A DNA stretch of 64,000 nt from Sulfurospirillum sp. (GCA_016744795.1 JADGDR010000006.1:124001-188000), one strand, 5' to 3'. Shown: positions 1 to 7,922, counted from the first letter of the stretch. A program made the numbers and translations. Notes: generated by a model not told the origin, from the letters alone.

Positions 1-868
1 TGATAATAAGCTGTAAAGATATAAAGTTAGAAGATATAACAGTAACTTCCCAGCCAAAAAACCCAAGTAAACCAGAAGTAGTAACTATGGAACTTGCCGA
101 TATAATTATGGGTAAAATTACCCATCTGAGTTCTCTAAATGTTATCCAAAGAACCGTGATAAGAAGTACTAAAAGTGCAGACCCAAAAATAAATAGATCA
201 TTTTTGACAAAACTTATTAAGTCATCACTTATCATGTTGACGCCACCTAAAAAGAGTTTTCCACTATGTTTATACTCTTTTAGTATGTTTCTAATGTCTT
301 GAATAAAAATATGATTTTCTTCTCTTAATGTATCACGTTCTTTTTTTGATAGGGTATTTTCTGGTTTTAGGTTTAAAATAATAGCCGTTGTTTTAAAATC
401 TGTACTTACTAAATTATTTTTATAGATAGGGCTGTTTAAAAACTCTTTTTTTACTTTAGACATGTCAAGATTAGAGTTTGAAAGGGTTGGAATGTTAGAT
501 ATAAGTTCTTTTATTGCTTTGTTTGAACTTTGAAGTAGCGGTACATTTAATATAGATGTAATGGAGGCTATTTTATCTAAAGACTCTAGTTTTAAACTCA
601 TATCTTTTATTGTATTTAGAGTTTTTTTGGAGAGAAGATAGTCTTTTGGAGAAAAAGCAATTACTAGGATATTTGGAGTTTTAAACTGTTTTGTTACTTT
701 TTTTGCAAAAATTAAATCAGTATCATCTTCAAGCAAAATTGTATTGCTTGATGCATCAATTTCCAGTTTTGTAGCTCCAACGGCAAATATTAAAACTATA
801 AGCCCAACTATAAAAAGTACTTTAATTGGATTTAAAAGAAGAAAATTTTTATAAAAAGAGTTTATCAT
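1..868 (-). CDS. RND/MMPL-family lipid exporter, N-terminal part (cut by window edge)
   Basis: An open frame starts at the ATG ending at 868 and runs off the left edge, giving about 289 residues. It begins with a short cytoplasmic stretch and one membrane helix (VLFIVGLIVLIFAVGA). A large periplasmic region with the early-porter pattern follows (DASSNTILLEDD, then TPNILVIAFSPKD). The visible part ends in several hydrophobic helices. This is the layout of HpnN/MMPL-type RND proteins, which move lipids across the envelope. It starts directly after the mlaC stop, in the same operon as mlaC and mlaA, which supports a role in lipid traffic. Substrate is unknown. The C-terminal half is not in the window. 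Confidence 0.8.
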   Translation of the reverse strand, partial: MINSFYKNFLLLNPIKVLFIVGLIVLIFAVGATKLEIDASSNTILLEDDTDLIFAKKVTKQFKTPNILVIAFSPKDYLLSKKTLNTIKDMSLKLESLDKIASITSILNVPLLQSSNKAIKELISNIPTLSNSNLDMSKVKKEFLNSPIYKNNLVSTDFKTTAIILNLKPENTLSKKERDTLREENHIFIQDIRNILKEYKHSGKLFLGGVNMISDDLISFVKNDLFIFGSALLVLLITVLWITFRELRWVILPIIISASSIVTTSGLLGFFGWEVTVISSNFISLQLII

Positions 869-1438
869 TTAGAGTTTTTTATCAAGCTTACTTAAAAGTG
901 TTGCATAGGATTCTTTTTGAAGCACATTGTTAAATTGTGCTCTATATATTTGAATAAGGCTAATACCTATGATGTCAACATCATATATAAGCCAACCATT
1001 TGCTTTTGACTTGTAAAATTTATATGTGATATCATAAGTATCTTTGCTACCAATAAGCCGAGTTAAAAGCCAAACTTTTTTTTTACTTATCTCTTTAAGT
1101 TCGAGTATTTTTAGTTTTTCATCAGTATATAGACTTATTTTATCTACGTAAGAATTTTTAAGATGGGTTATGAATTTTGTACTGAATTCATTTCTTTGTT
1201 CAGGGGTCATTTTTACCCAGTTAGCTTTTCCTAAAGAGAGTTTGGTCATAAGTTTATAATCAAATATATCTTCAAAAATAGGAAATATTCTTGTCGCTTT
1301 CTCTTTTAAATTTAAATTTTTTTGTATGATTATTGATGTTGCATCATTGATTTTGTTTTTCATTGTCGTTGAAATATTTGCTTTTTCAACTGCACATAAT
1401 GACATAGTGATAAAAAACAATAATATAATTTTCTTCAT
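869..1438 (-). CDS. mlaC: MlaC/Ttg2D-like periplasmic phospholipid-binding protein
   Basis: A 189-residue protein with a cleavable signal peptide (hydrophobic IILLFFITMSLCAV near residues 4-17). The mature part has the MlaC signature: an FPIFEDIFDYKLMTKLSLGKANWVKM segment near residue 50, then the conserved WLIYDVDIIGISLIQIYRAQF near residue 150. MlaC proteins carry phospholipid between outer and inner membrane partners. The gene begins one base after mlaA ends and its stop adjoins the start of the RND gene, so the three are surely co-transcribed. Unlike E. coli, where MlaC works with an ABC transporter, the neighbour here is an RND/MMPL protein. Family assignment is firm; direction of transport is not shown. 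Confidence 0.85.
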   Translation of the reverse strand: MKKIILLFFITMSLCAVEKANISTTMKNKINDATSIIIQKNLNLKEKATRIFPIFEDIFDYKLMTKLSLGKANWVKMTPEQRNEFSTKFITHLKNSYVDKISLYTDEKLKILELKEISKKKVWLLTRLIGSKDTYDITYKFYKSKANGWLIYDVDIIGISLIQIYRAQFNNVLQKESYATLLSKLDKKL

Positions 1439-1439
1439 T

Positions 1440-2207
1440 TTATTCCTCGATTAGAGCGTCTCTACGCTGTTCATATACACTTTTTAATAGTATATATAAG
1501 TTTACCGAATCTTTCCTTATGTTTTCATATTCGTCTACATGTAAAGAGTACTCATTAGCCATGTTATAAGTGTTAATGAATATATATGCTTTGTTATTTT
1601 CAAAAATATTCCAATCTCTTTTTTGTGCATGATAGATTGGGTTTACAAAAGTATCTCCAACAAGTCCTATAGTATCTCTTAGGTTTGATGGACCCAAAAG
1701 TGGTAATACTATGGGTATATCATTACCCATCCCATAAAAACCTAAAGTTTGCCCAAAATCTTCATCATGTCTTTTTAATCCAGCTTCACTTTTTGCTATG
1801 TCAATAAAACCAGCTAATCCATATGTTGAGTTTATGGCAAATCTACTAGTCTCTTCAAAAGCATTATTGAATTTAAATTGAAGAAGATTATTTGTGAATC
1901 TTATAGGAAATTGTATATTATAAAAAACGTTTGAAACACCTTCTCTAATAGGCTTAGAAACTAAATAACGATATCCTTTTGCAATAGGTCCCATGATATG
2001 GATATAAACAAAATCATTAAACTGAGTCATAGGAATATTGTACACCTTAAGAGGATCCCATGCAACTTCTTTTTTTATAGGAAATTCATCTTGAAAGTCA
2101 TTGAATGAGTTATCTATTTGACTAAATAGTAACGAAAAAGAGAAACAAACAATAATAATAGTTTTTAACAAATACACACCCTTAATTAAATATAAAAATT
2201 TATTCAT
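1440..2207 (-). CDS. mlaA: MlaA/VacJ-family outer-membrane phospholipid protein
   Basis: A 255-residue VacJ/MlaA protein. The family core is clear: NSTYGLAGFIDIA near residue 128, the HDEDFGQTLGFYGMGN motif near residue 147 and LPLLGPSNLRDTIG shortly after. MlaA forms a channel that removes phospholipid from the outer leaflet of the outer membrane. The N-terminus has a hydrophobic signal (LLKTIIIVCFSFSLLF), but the only cysteine there is preceded by I-I-V and does not form a lipobox, so the protein may not be lipidated. It is the first gene of an mlaA-mlaC-RND operon; its start lies about 33 bp from the proposed left end of the genomic island, so its promoter is close to or inside the junction. 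Confidence 0.88.
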   Translation of the reverse strand: MNKFLYLIKGVYLLKTIIIVCFSFSLLFSQIDNSFNDFQDEFPIKKEVAWDPLKVYNIPMTQFNDFVYIHIMGPIAKGYRYLVSKPIREGVSNVFYNIQFPIRFTNNLLQFKFNNAFEETSRFAINSTYGLAGFIDIAKSEAGLKRHDEDFGQTLGFYGMGNDIPIVLPLLGPSNLRDTIGLVGDTFVNPIYHAQKRDWNIFENNKAYIFINTYNMANEYSLHVDEYENIRKDSVNLYILLKSVYEQRRDALIEE

Positions 2208-2239
2208 TATATTATTTATTATATTTAATAATCATTAAA

Positions 2240-2255
2240 AAATGGTTGAGTTGTC
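2240..2255. repeat. Candidate left attachment site (attR copy of ssrA 3' end)
   Basis: The 16 bases here match the end of ssrA at 12861-12876 in the same orientation with one mismatch (T for G at 2247). The ssrA copy covers the encoded CCA end and the acceptor stem. A direct repeat of a tmRNA 3' end at the far boundary of a region that carries an integrase next to ssrA is what site-specific integration leaves behind. Confidence 0.6.
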
Positions 2256-2348
2256 TTAAACCGATATATACTTACCATAAGCTTGCCATTAGTACTTTGA
2301 GATTATAAAAAAGTCTTTTATCTAAATATCAGAGTTAATGAAAAAAAC

Positions 2349-2359
2349 GGGTTGGTAAA
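2349..2359 (+). repeat. Left terminal inverted repeat of the IS
   Basis: GGGTTGGTAAA reads inward from the left end. It stops one base before the transposase stop codon at 2360-2362, so the coding frame fills the element to its very end. Confidence 0.75.
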
Positions 2360-3318
2360 TCATTTATTTTTCTTATAGTTTGTGAGATAGTAATCCACAA
2401 TTTTTAACTTCAAACTTTTACTCAACCCTCGATGTATTTTTATCAACATTTTCATAGGAGAGAATACTCCATCATCTAAACAATTAGTTGTGTTTGGAAT
2501 CTTGATTTTTTTGTACTTTTTAAATGTAAAAAGATAAGGCAAATTAGTCCTCAAACTTTTATAAGCAGCTACTAGTCTAGCATGAGTAAAAGACTCTTTT
2601 TTAGTATCTTCATTTAGAGTTTTTTCGTTTAAAAAATCTTTATATTTATCGTACCAATTATCAAGCTTTATAGTGAATTTAATATCGCTCGTTCTTGTTA
2701 AAGTAGAGACTATTTCTTTTAGTTCTTGGCTGGCTTCTAGTTTTGGATGTTTAGTTATATAGCGCTGTATGATTCTTTTCTGATGAAAGTTACACATTTG
2801 CACTGGATAATCTTCAAATGCTTTATATAAGCCTCTTTTGCCATCTATAGTGATAGATTTTATCTTATAGCCTAAATTTATTAGTTCTTGCAAAAGATAT
2901 TTATAATCATCTATCTTTTCACTTTGAATATGTTTCCAAATAAGTATCTCTTTACTATCTGCATCTTTAAAAACAAGAGTGCCTAATTTATCTTTTCTTT
3001 TGCCATAAAAAGTAGCATCACAAACTAAAATTACTTCTCTTGGATCATTAACTTTTTTAACAGGTTCATACTCTAATATTTGCTTTTTTATCCAAGGTAG
3101 ACTTTTATGATATTCAGCTGATAAATCTTGAAGTGTTTGTCTCTTGTATATGTATTCTTTGAATATGATTTCTTGTAGTTGTTTTGGTCTTCTTTTGGAA
3201 CTGAAATAGCTATCACAACTGTGACAAAAATATCTTTTTATTCCTCTTCTTCTACCCCATTTTATAACGCTATTTGAATAGCAATTTGGACATATTTTAT
3301 AGCTTTTTTACAATCCAT
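2360..3318 (-). pseudogene. IS256-family transposase, zinc-ribbon variant, frameshifted near its start
   Basis: The best start is ATG at 3318 (MDCKK), but the rest of the protein is in the next frame. One extra A in the A6 run at 3304-3309 would give MDCKKSYKICPNCYSNS, a proper zinc ribbon, followed by a second Cys pair (YFCHSCDSYF). The remaining frame is open to 2360, about 320 residues. It contains a DDE-like core: VCDATFYG with the first Asp, SITIDGKRGLYKAF with the second, a CNFHQKRIIQRYIT region, and NTTNCLDDGVFSPMK near the C-terminus where the third acidic residue is expected. The frame has no usable start after the shift until a TTG at 2893, past the first Asp. It is either inactive or depends on slippage at the A run. 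Confidence 0.7.
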
Positions 3319-3367
3319 TCTAAATAAACCTTTGTTTACTACCAATATACCATACTTTCAAGCACTT

Positions 3368-3378
3368 TTTACCAACCC
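3368..3378 (-). repeat. Right terminal inverted repeat of the IS
   Basis: TTTACCAACCC on the plus strand is the exact reverse complement of the left end. It lies about 50 bp upstream of the transposase start. Confidence 0.75.
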
Positions 3379-3521
3379 ATATTTTGCATTAAATCAAATA
3401 AATCTACTTTTTAGGGTTTACACAGTTATTTTTACACTCTCAATTTTATAAAGGAGCAATTATAGCTTTTGAGGGAAAGGATGATTTTGGCAAAGCATTA
3501 ATATCTTGGCTTATCACTTTT

Positions 3522-3770
3522 TTGATTACTCATATATTGTTGCTTTTTAGTTTTGCATTTTTAATTTCTTATTTCAATAACGTTAGTTATCTAAACTATT
3601 GGGTTGCATTATGGTCAAGTATGTTAATTGCATTAATCCCACGATATAGATTATTTTTATTTAGAATTATAAGTAGTCTAATGGTACTTTACCTTTGTAT
3701 ATGCTTGTTATTTATTTTAATCGCATTAGTTTTTAAGCCAACAATTTTTTTATTGCTAATTTTGATTTGA
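3522..3770 (+). CDS. Small hypothetical membrane protein, possibly 5'-truncated
   Basis: I do not recognise the family. The product is 82 residues from a TTG start and almost wholly hydrophobic, with three likely membrane helices (ITHILLLFSFAFLISYF, YWVALWSSMLIALIP, ISSLMVLYLCICLLFILIALVF). The frame is open back to 3402 and the extra residues (KGAIIAFEGKDDFGKALISW) look like real protein, but there is no ATG or GTG in them and no good ribosome site for the TTG. The gene may have lost its 5' end when the neighbouring IS inserted or rearranged. It is followed by another small hydrophobic frame. Confidence 0.4.
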   Translation: MITHILLLFSFAFLISYFNNVSYLNYWVALWSSMLIALIPRYRLFLFRIISSLMVLYLCICLLFILIALVFKPTIFLLLILI

Positions 3771-3806
3771 TTTTATTTAATTAAAAAAATCAATAGAAAC
3801 CCTCTT

Positions 3807-3956
3807 ATGGCAATAGGACTTATAATTATTGTTTTGACATATGTTCATAAAATTTGGAGCCTAACACCATTCATTTTATTTTTAGAAAATCCATTTCAAC
3901 ATTTCATAGAATATACTATTCCTTTATTTGTAAAACTAATCAATTTTAATTTTTGA
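3807..3956 (+). CDS. Hypothetical 49-residue membrane peptide
   Basis: ATG at 3807 to TGA at 3954-3956. One clear hydrophobic helix (GLIIIVLTYVHKIW) is followed by an amphipathic tail. No convincing ribosome binding site. It follows the small membrane protein by 36 bases and could be its displaced C-terminal part or a separate peptide. Low confidence; no family recognised. Confidence 0.3.
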   Translation: MAIGLIIIVLTYVHKIWSLTPFILFLENPFQHFIEYTIPLFVKLINFNF

Positions 3957-4070
3957 TAATTATTAGAATTCACGATAAAGTTTTTTGTCTGCAATAAATC
4001 AATGTCTAAGTTGAATGAGGCGTAGTCGTGGATGAGTAAGCGAACGATAGTTCACAAATATATTTATATA

Positions 4071-4261
4071 TTATTTTTGTTTATTTTCTATTTCTTCATT
4101 TATAACACTTAATGCTACTTCTAATTCTTCTTTAAAATAAACTAACTCCATTAATGAGAAGTCTCCATAAAAAGCTATTTCATTTGGTTTAGTATCAATA
4201 TTGACATTTAAGCCTTTATTTCTAGTAATCCCTTACATTCGTTATAATGGAGTATATCCAT
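4071..4261 (-). pseudogene. Remnant of a small unknown gene with one frameshift
   Basis: ATG at 4261 opens MDILHYNECKG and then goes out of frame. The next frame continues smoothly as GITRNKGLNVNIDTKPNEI, then AFYGDFSLMELVYFKEELE and ends with NEEIENKQK and TAA at 4071. The total of 191 bases is one base short of a whole number of codons, which fits a single indel near 4230. The joined product would be about 63 residues, acidic and helical at its end. No family recognised. The stretch from 3957 to 4070 beside it holds an unusually GC-rich patch (4012-4053) but no gene I can support. Confidence 0.35.
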
Positions 4262-4458
4262 GGTATACCCTTTATTTTTTTAAATATTTTTCAAAAGTAG
4301 AAAATTATATCTGTCTAATATAAAAATACATAAAAAGTATATATTTTTATGCAAGTTTATTAATTGATTAAAAGAAATATTTTCCTAAAAGTAGGTTTTT
4401 GATAAAGATTAAAATAAAATTCGTTACAATATGTTTTTTTATGTATTAAGGTTGATTT

Positions 4459-5358
4459 ATGGAAATTTATATCGAAGAAATAAATACTTTACAACATGCT
4501 GTTAAATATTATAATGATATAAAAAATACTTCGTTGGAAGAAGAGCTGATTATAAATTTTATAAAAGCTAAATTTATTCGTAATCATTATTTATCAATAA
4601 TTGGAATGGCTATAGAGGTTGTAAAAAAAAGAGGAGTTATCGTTAAAATAAAAAAGCCTATTGAAAAAAAAGTTTTGGACTCTATGATTAAAATAGGATT
4701 TTTAACAGTATTTTGTAATACAAAAAATAGAAAAGACACACATAACACTATGGTCAGGTATACTAACATTCCAATTGAAAATTATGGTTTAGATTTACAG
4801 AAGTTTTATTCGTATTTTATGAGACAATTTATGGGAAAAATTGATAATTTATCTCCAATACTATTAAAAAAAATTCTACAAAAATTTTTTGAACTTTTTT
4901 CAAATGTATTTAGACATAGTCAAAGTGCATTAGGTTTTTTCTGTTCAGGACAATTTTATCCAAAAAATAATAAATTTAATTTTACAATAGTAGATAACGG
5001 TGTAACAATCAAATCAAATGTCAATAAATATTTATTAAAAAAGCATATAGAAGAAAGGTCCTTTTCAGAAAAAATATTTAAAAAATTTAAACCTTTGAAT
5101 GGATTAGAAGCGATTGAATGGGCTTTAGTTGGTAATCATTCAACGACTGGTAGTGGAGGTCTAGGGTTGAGTTTGTTAATGGAATTAATTAAAGTTAGTG
5201 ATGGAGATATTGAGATTATATCTGGGGATGGATACTTTAGTACAAAACAAAGTAAAGTTTTAGAAAAGCCATTTGATGGTACAATAATTAGTGTCGAGTT
5301 AGACACAAATAAGGACAAATATTATTTTTTAAAGGAGGAAGTCAATGCAAATACTTAA
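4459..5358 (+). CDS. GHKL (HATPase_c) ATP-binding protein of a three-gene operon
   Basis: A 299-residue protein. The C-terminal half is a GHKL ATPase fold: N-box FELFSNVFRHS (Glu145, Asn149), G1 box IVDNGVTI (Asp179, Gly181) and G2 box TTGSGGLGLSLLMEL (residues 229-243). The first 120 residues resemble a small alpha/beta domain and show no dimerisation-phosphoacceptor histidine, so this is not an ordinary sensor kinase. It has the form of anti-sigma-like or MutL-like switch ATPases. The next gene overlaps it by 14 bases and has a strong AAGGAGG site inside this frame, so the two are translated together. Such ATPases are often paired with DUF4325 STAS-like proteins. Function is unknown; location inside an island suggests defence or stress control (inference). 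Confidence 0.75.
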   Translation: MEIYIEEINTLQHAVKYYNDIKNTSLEEELIINFIKAKFIRNHYLSIIGMAIEVVKKRGVIVKIKKPIEKKVLDSMIKIGFLTVFCNTKNRKDTHNTMVRYTNIPIENYGLDLQKFYSYFMRQFMGKIDNLSPILLKKILQKFFELFSNVFRHSQSALGFFCSGQFYPKNNKFNFTIVDNGVTIKSNVNKYLLKKHIEERSFSEKIFKKFKPLNGLEAIEWALVGNHSTTGSGGLGLSLLMELIKVSDGDIEIISGDGYFSTKQSKVLEKPFDGTIISVELDTNKDKYYFLKEEVNANT

Positions 5359-5692
5359 TGTTAAGAATATTATACAAAATACAATAGCAATGTCTACAGA
5401 AGACGGAGTAAAATTGTTTAATGAAGTTTATAAGGTACTAAAGAGTAAAGAAAGAGTTTGTATATCTTTTGAAGGTATAGACATTTTAATTTCTCATTTT
5501 CTAAATGAAGCGATTGGGAAGCAATATGAAAAATTTGATAATTGGGATATTTTAGATCAAGCTATTGAATATAAGAATTTGGATCAAAATGATTTTGATT
5601 TATTAAAAAACAAGGTTATCCCAACAGCAAAAAATCACTTTCAAGATGTAATAAAAAGTGAAAAAATAGAAAAAGAAATTTTAAATGATTAA
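5345..5692 (+). CDS. STAS-like protein (DUF4325 type)
   Basis: A 115-residue protein. The central pattern VCISFEGIDILISHFLNEAIGKQY (residues about 38-61) is the hallmark of STAS-like DUF4325 proteins, where a beta strand and a conserved F-x-x-E helix follow an FEGI motif. These proteins are usually found next to a GHKL ATPase and by analogy with SpoIIAA/SpoIIAB may be the switch partner of that ATPase (inference). A good ribosome site (AAGGAGG, 5332-5338) supports the ATG at 5345. The gene overlaps both neighbours, 14 bases upstream and 8 bases downstream, so the three products are likely made in fixed ratio. Confidence 0.7.
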   Translation: MQILNVKNIIQNTIAMSTEDGVKLFNEVYKVLKSKERVCISFEGIDILISHFLNEAIGKQYEKFDNWDILDQAIEYKNLDQNDFDLLKNKVIPTAKNHFQDVIKSEKIEKEILND

Positions 5693-6197
5693 TTTTACGA
5701 GCGTATACAATATAGAGGAATCAGACAATGTATTTATTGATACAAATATTTTAATATTCCTTTTTTCTCCTTCATTTGTAAATTCTAGAGAATTTCAAGT
5801 CGAAAAATATTCAAGTATCATGAGTTTGTTAATTCAAAAAAAATGTAAATTATTTATTAATGAATTGGTTGTGTCAGAATTTATTAATAGATGCATGAGA
5901 ATTGATTTTGAAAGAAACTTTAATAAAAATAATGATAAAAATTTCAAAAGAGACTATAGAAAAAGCCAAGAATATAAAGATACATTAAAAATTGTTATTA
6001 ATGAACTAAATAAGTTTTTAAAGTTTTCAAAACAAATAAACGATGATTTTATAAATTTTGAGATTTCAGAAAATATAGAAGCAGATTTCAATGATTTAAT
6101 AATTGCTGATACCGTAAAGAAAAATAATTTAAAATTACTAAGTGATGATGGAGATTATGAGGCTTTAGATATTGATACAAATTGGTATATTAGATAG
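5685..6197 (+). CDS. PIN-domain protein, putative RNase effector
   Basis: A 170-residue PIN-fold protein. The acidic active-site residues are all visible: FIDTNILIF (Asp19, Asn21), VVSEFINR (Glu65), FNDLIIADT (Asp137, Asp142) and LLSDDGDY (Asp154/155). PIN domains are metal-dependent RNases, familiar as VapC toxins. Here there is no VapB-like antitoxin. The gene instead follows a GHKL ATPase and a STAS-like protein and overlaps the latter by 8 bases. A plausible model is that the ATPase and STAS-like protein hold the nuclease inactive until a signal arrives. The nuclease family is clear; the model is inference. Confidence 0.75.
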   Translation: MINFTSVYNIEESDNVFIDTNILIFLFSPSFVNSREFQVEKYSSIMSLLIQKKCKLFINELVVSEFINRCMRIDFERNFNKNNDKNFKRDYRKSQEYKDTLKIVINELNKFLKFSKQINDDFINFEISENIEADFNDLIIADTVKKNNLKLLSDDGDYEALDIDTNWYIR

Positions 6198-6285
6198 TAC
6201 TCAACTACTACTCTTTCTGCATAAGTAACTCTCTTTTTCTATCGTTCTATCTTATTTTACTTCATAGGGAATAGATATAAATAAA

Positions 6286-7476
6286 TTATTTTCCACTTTT
6301 ATTCTCTTCAAAAGACCATTCTTTGAGAGTAACAGTTTCTATTGGTGTTAACTTATAAAATGAAGGCAGTTTTTTCTGTAGTTTATGAATTTCTTTATGA
6401 CATTTTTTACATACGGAGATAAGGTCACAATCATTTTCTTTTCCTAAATGCTCATACAAAATATGATGAACTTGTGTAGCATCATTTTGGCACACTTGGC
6501 ATTCATGATTATCTCTTAAGAGTATTCTTTCCCTAGTGTTACTCCATTCTAAAGAATCATAGTATGTTGAGAATGTGTCTCTTTCTTCTAAAATATATTT
6601 GCCATTTTTAATGTCTTGTTTTAATTGTTTATTAAACTCTTTTCTTTTGTCATTCATATATTTTTTTCTTTTGTCAGTCCATGGTCTGTACATAGTATTA
6701 TTAAATTTTTGCTGATTTAGCGTATATTTTTCTCTAACAGACTGATCAAAAGGTTTCAATAAAGAAAGGTCAGGAAAATCTTTTTTTGATATAGATTTGA
6801 TGTGATGTCCACATATTAAACATTGAAGTACAATAGCTCAGCCTGTCTTATAGTTTCTCATTCTAGGGGCATAGGTATTATGTTCACAGTAATGCCTTGC
6901 AGGAAGTGGATGAAGTTGTTCATATTCATTATATGCCTCTTGAATGTCAAACTCTGGTAGTTTGTCACCAATCCAATACTTTTTGTTATAAATTTCTTTG
7001 CGTTGTTCATTCCAGTTTTTAACTTTAGAATGATATTTATCAAGTAAAGTAGAATTATAGTTAGGAAGGTCTTCCCAGCCCTTAAAATCTTTTTTCTTTA
7101 AATGATTTGTAATAAACCCACACATTAAACATTGCTCAATAATATGTTTACTACCATTACTATAGGTTTGAAGTCTCATTTCTACATCTGTATGAGGACA
7201 GTTATTGAAGTTTACACGTGGATTTGGATTTTTCTCTTCATATTCTTGTACAGCTTTATTTGCTTCACAAATGAATATATCAAAATTTCTAGGCTTAAGC
7301 TTGTTGTTTTTTTTGTGTTTTTCAATTTGTATTAATACTAGTGAAATTTCGTTAGTATATATCTTATGTCAATATTCATCTATTTCAAGAGAAATATATT
7401 TTTCATAGTAAGACCACTCTAGTTCTCTCAAAATTTCTATATATTCGTTTAAGGGATTTTCCAAAATTTGGTTCAA
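6286..7476 (-). pseudogene. HNH endonuclease-like gene read through two in-frame TGA codons
   Basis: One uninterrupted frame runs from TTG at 7476 (AAGGA site 7 bases upstream) to 6286, about 396 codons, broken only by TGA at 7369-7371 and TGA at 6838-6840. Both fit a tryptophan: DEY[TGA]HKIY and NYKTG[TGA]AIVLQC. The C-terminal part has an HNH core (CQVCQNDATQVHHILYEH, then VCKKCHKEIH). Two zinc-type repeats precede it: CPHTDVEMRLQTYSNGSKHI ending in QCLMCG, and CEHNTYAPRMRNYKTG ending in QCLICG, each followed by KKDF. Without readthrough three fragments would be made; the last (up to 6759) keeps the HNH. Each stop is a single G-to-A change from TGG. Early decay is likelier than recoding. 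Confidence 0.65.
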
Positions 7477-7540
7477 TAAATATCCTTGCTTAAAGATTTA
7501 TAAAACATATAATAGTGTCGTTAATTTTGTTTCAAATTTC

Positions 7541-7922
7541 TTATTTTTCATTTAACCATTCTTCCCACCAGCTTATTAATTTTCTTTTCTCATCTATATA
7601 ACGCATTTTACTATCTCTACTATAAGCCGATTTGACTTTATTTGACTCAATATGTGCAAGACATGACTCAATAATATCACTATGCATACCATATTTTTTA
7701 ATATGGTCATGTGCATTAGTAGAAAACATTGCTCTAAAACTATGAGTAGTCATAGTATTTTTGTATCCAAGTCTCATAAGGGCTTGGAAAAACAAAATTT
7801 CCATCACCAAAAGAGTAGGACATTATTTGTTTTAAAATATTTATAGCTTTATCACATAGCGATAACACAAAATCTTTACCAGTTTTCATTTTATCAGCTG
7901 GAATATCTAAAAGAGCATTTTA
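7541..7922 (-). pseudogene. Remnant of a second tyrosine integrase, C-terminal part
   Basis: From 7922 the frame reads NALLDIPADKMKTGKDFVL to GDGNFVFPSP, then shifts and continues QALMRLGYKNTMTTHSFRA to the end at 7541. It closely matches the C-terminal third of the intact integrase at 11501-12724 (catalytic HxxR as HSFR, tyrosine in SAYSR). The internal deletion corresponds to 47 bp in the intact gene, bounded there by two copies of AGGGCTTG (11739-11746 and 11786-11793), so it arose by recombination between these short repeats. The N-terminal two thirds are missing. The substitutions elsewhere show that this is a diverged relative, not a recent copy. Confidence 0.8.

Larger units (their letters stand above)
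2349..3378 (-). mobile_element. IS256-like insertion sequence (variant zinc-ribbon type)
   Basis: A 1,030 bp element bounded by the 11-base inverted repeat GGGTTGGTAAA and holding one transposase reading frame on the minus strand. The 8 bases outside each end (AAAAAAAC on the left, ATATTTTG on the right) do not match, so no target duplication is visible. The element may be old, or one flank may have been rearranged. Confidence 0.75.

Noticed and set aside
2341-3386. Target-site duplication of the IS
   Set aside because: The 8-9 bases flanking the two inverted repeats do not match.
3399-3521. A longer membrane protein upstream of 3522
   Set aside because: The frame is open to 3402 and looks coding, but there is no ATG or GTG; I kept the TTG start and noted the possible truncation.
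6838-6840. Selenocysteine at the in-frame TGA codons of the HNH gene
   Set aside because: No hairpin of the bacterial SECIS type was seen just after either TGA, and HNH proteins are not known selenoproteins. Trp-to-stop mutation is simpler.
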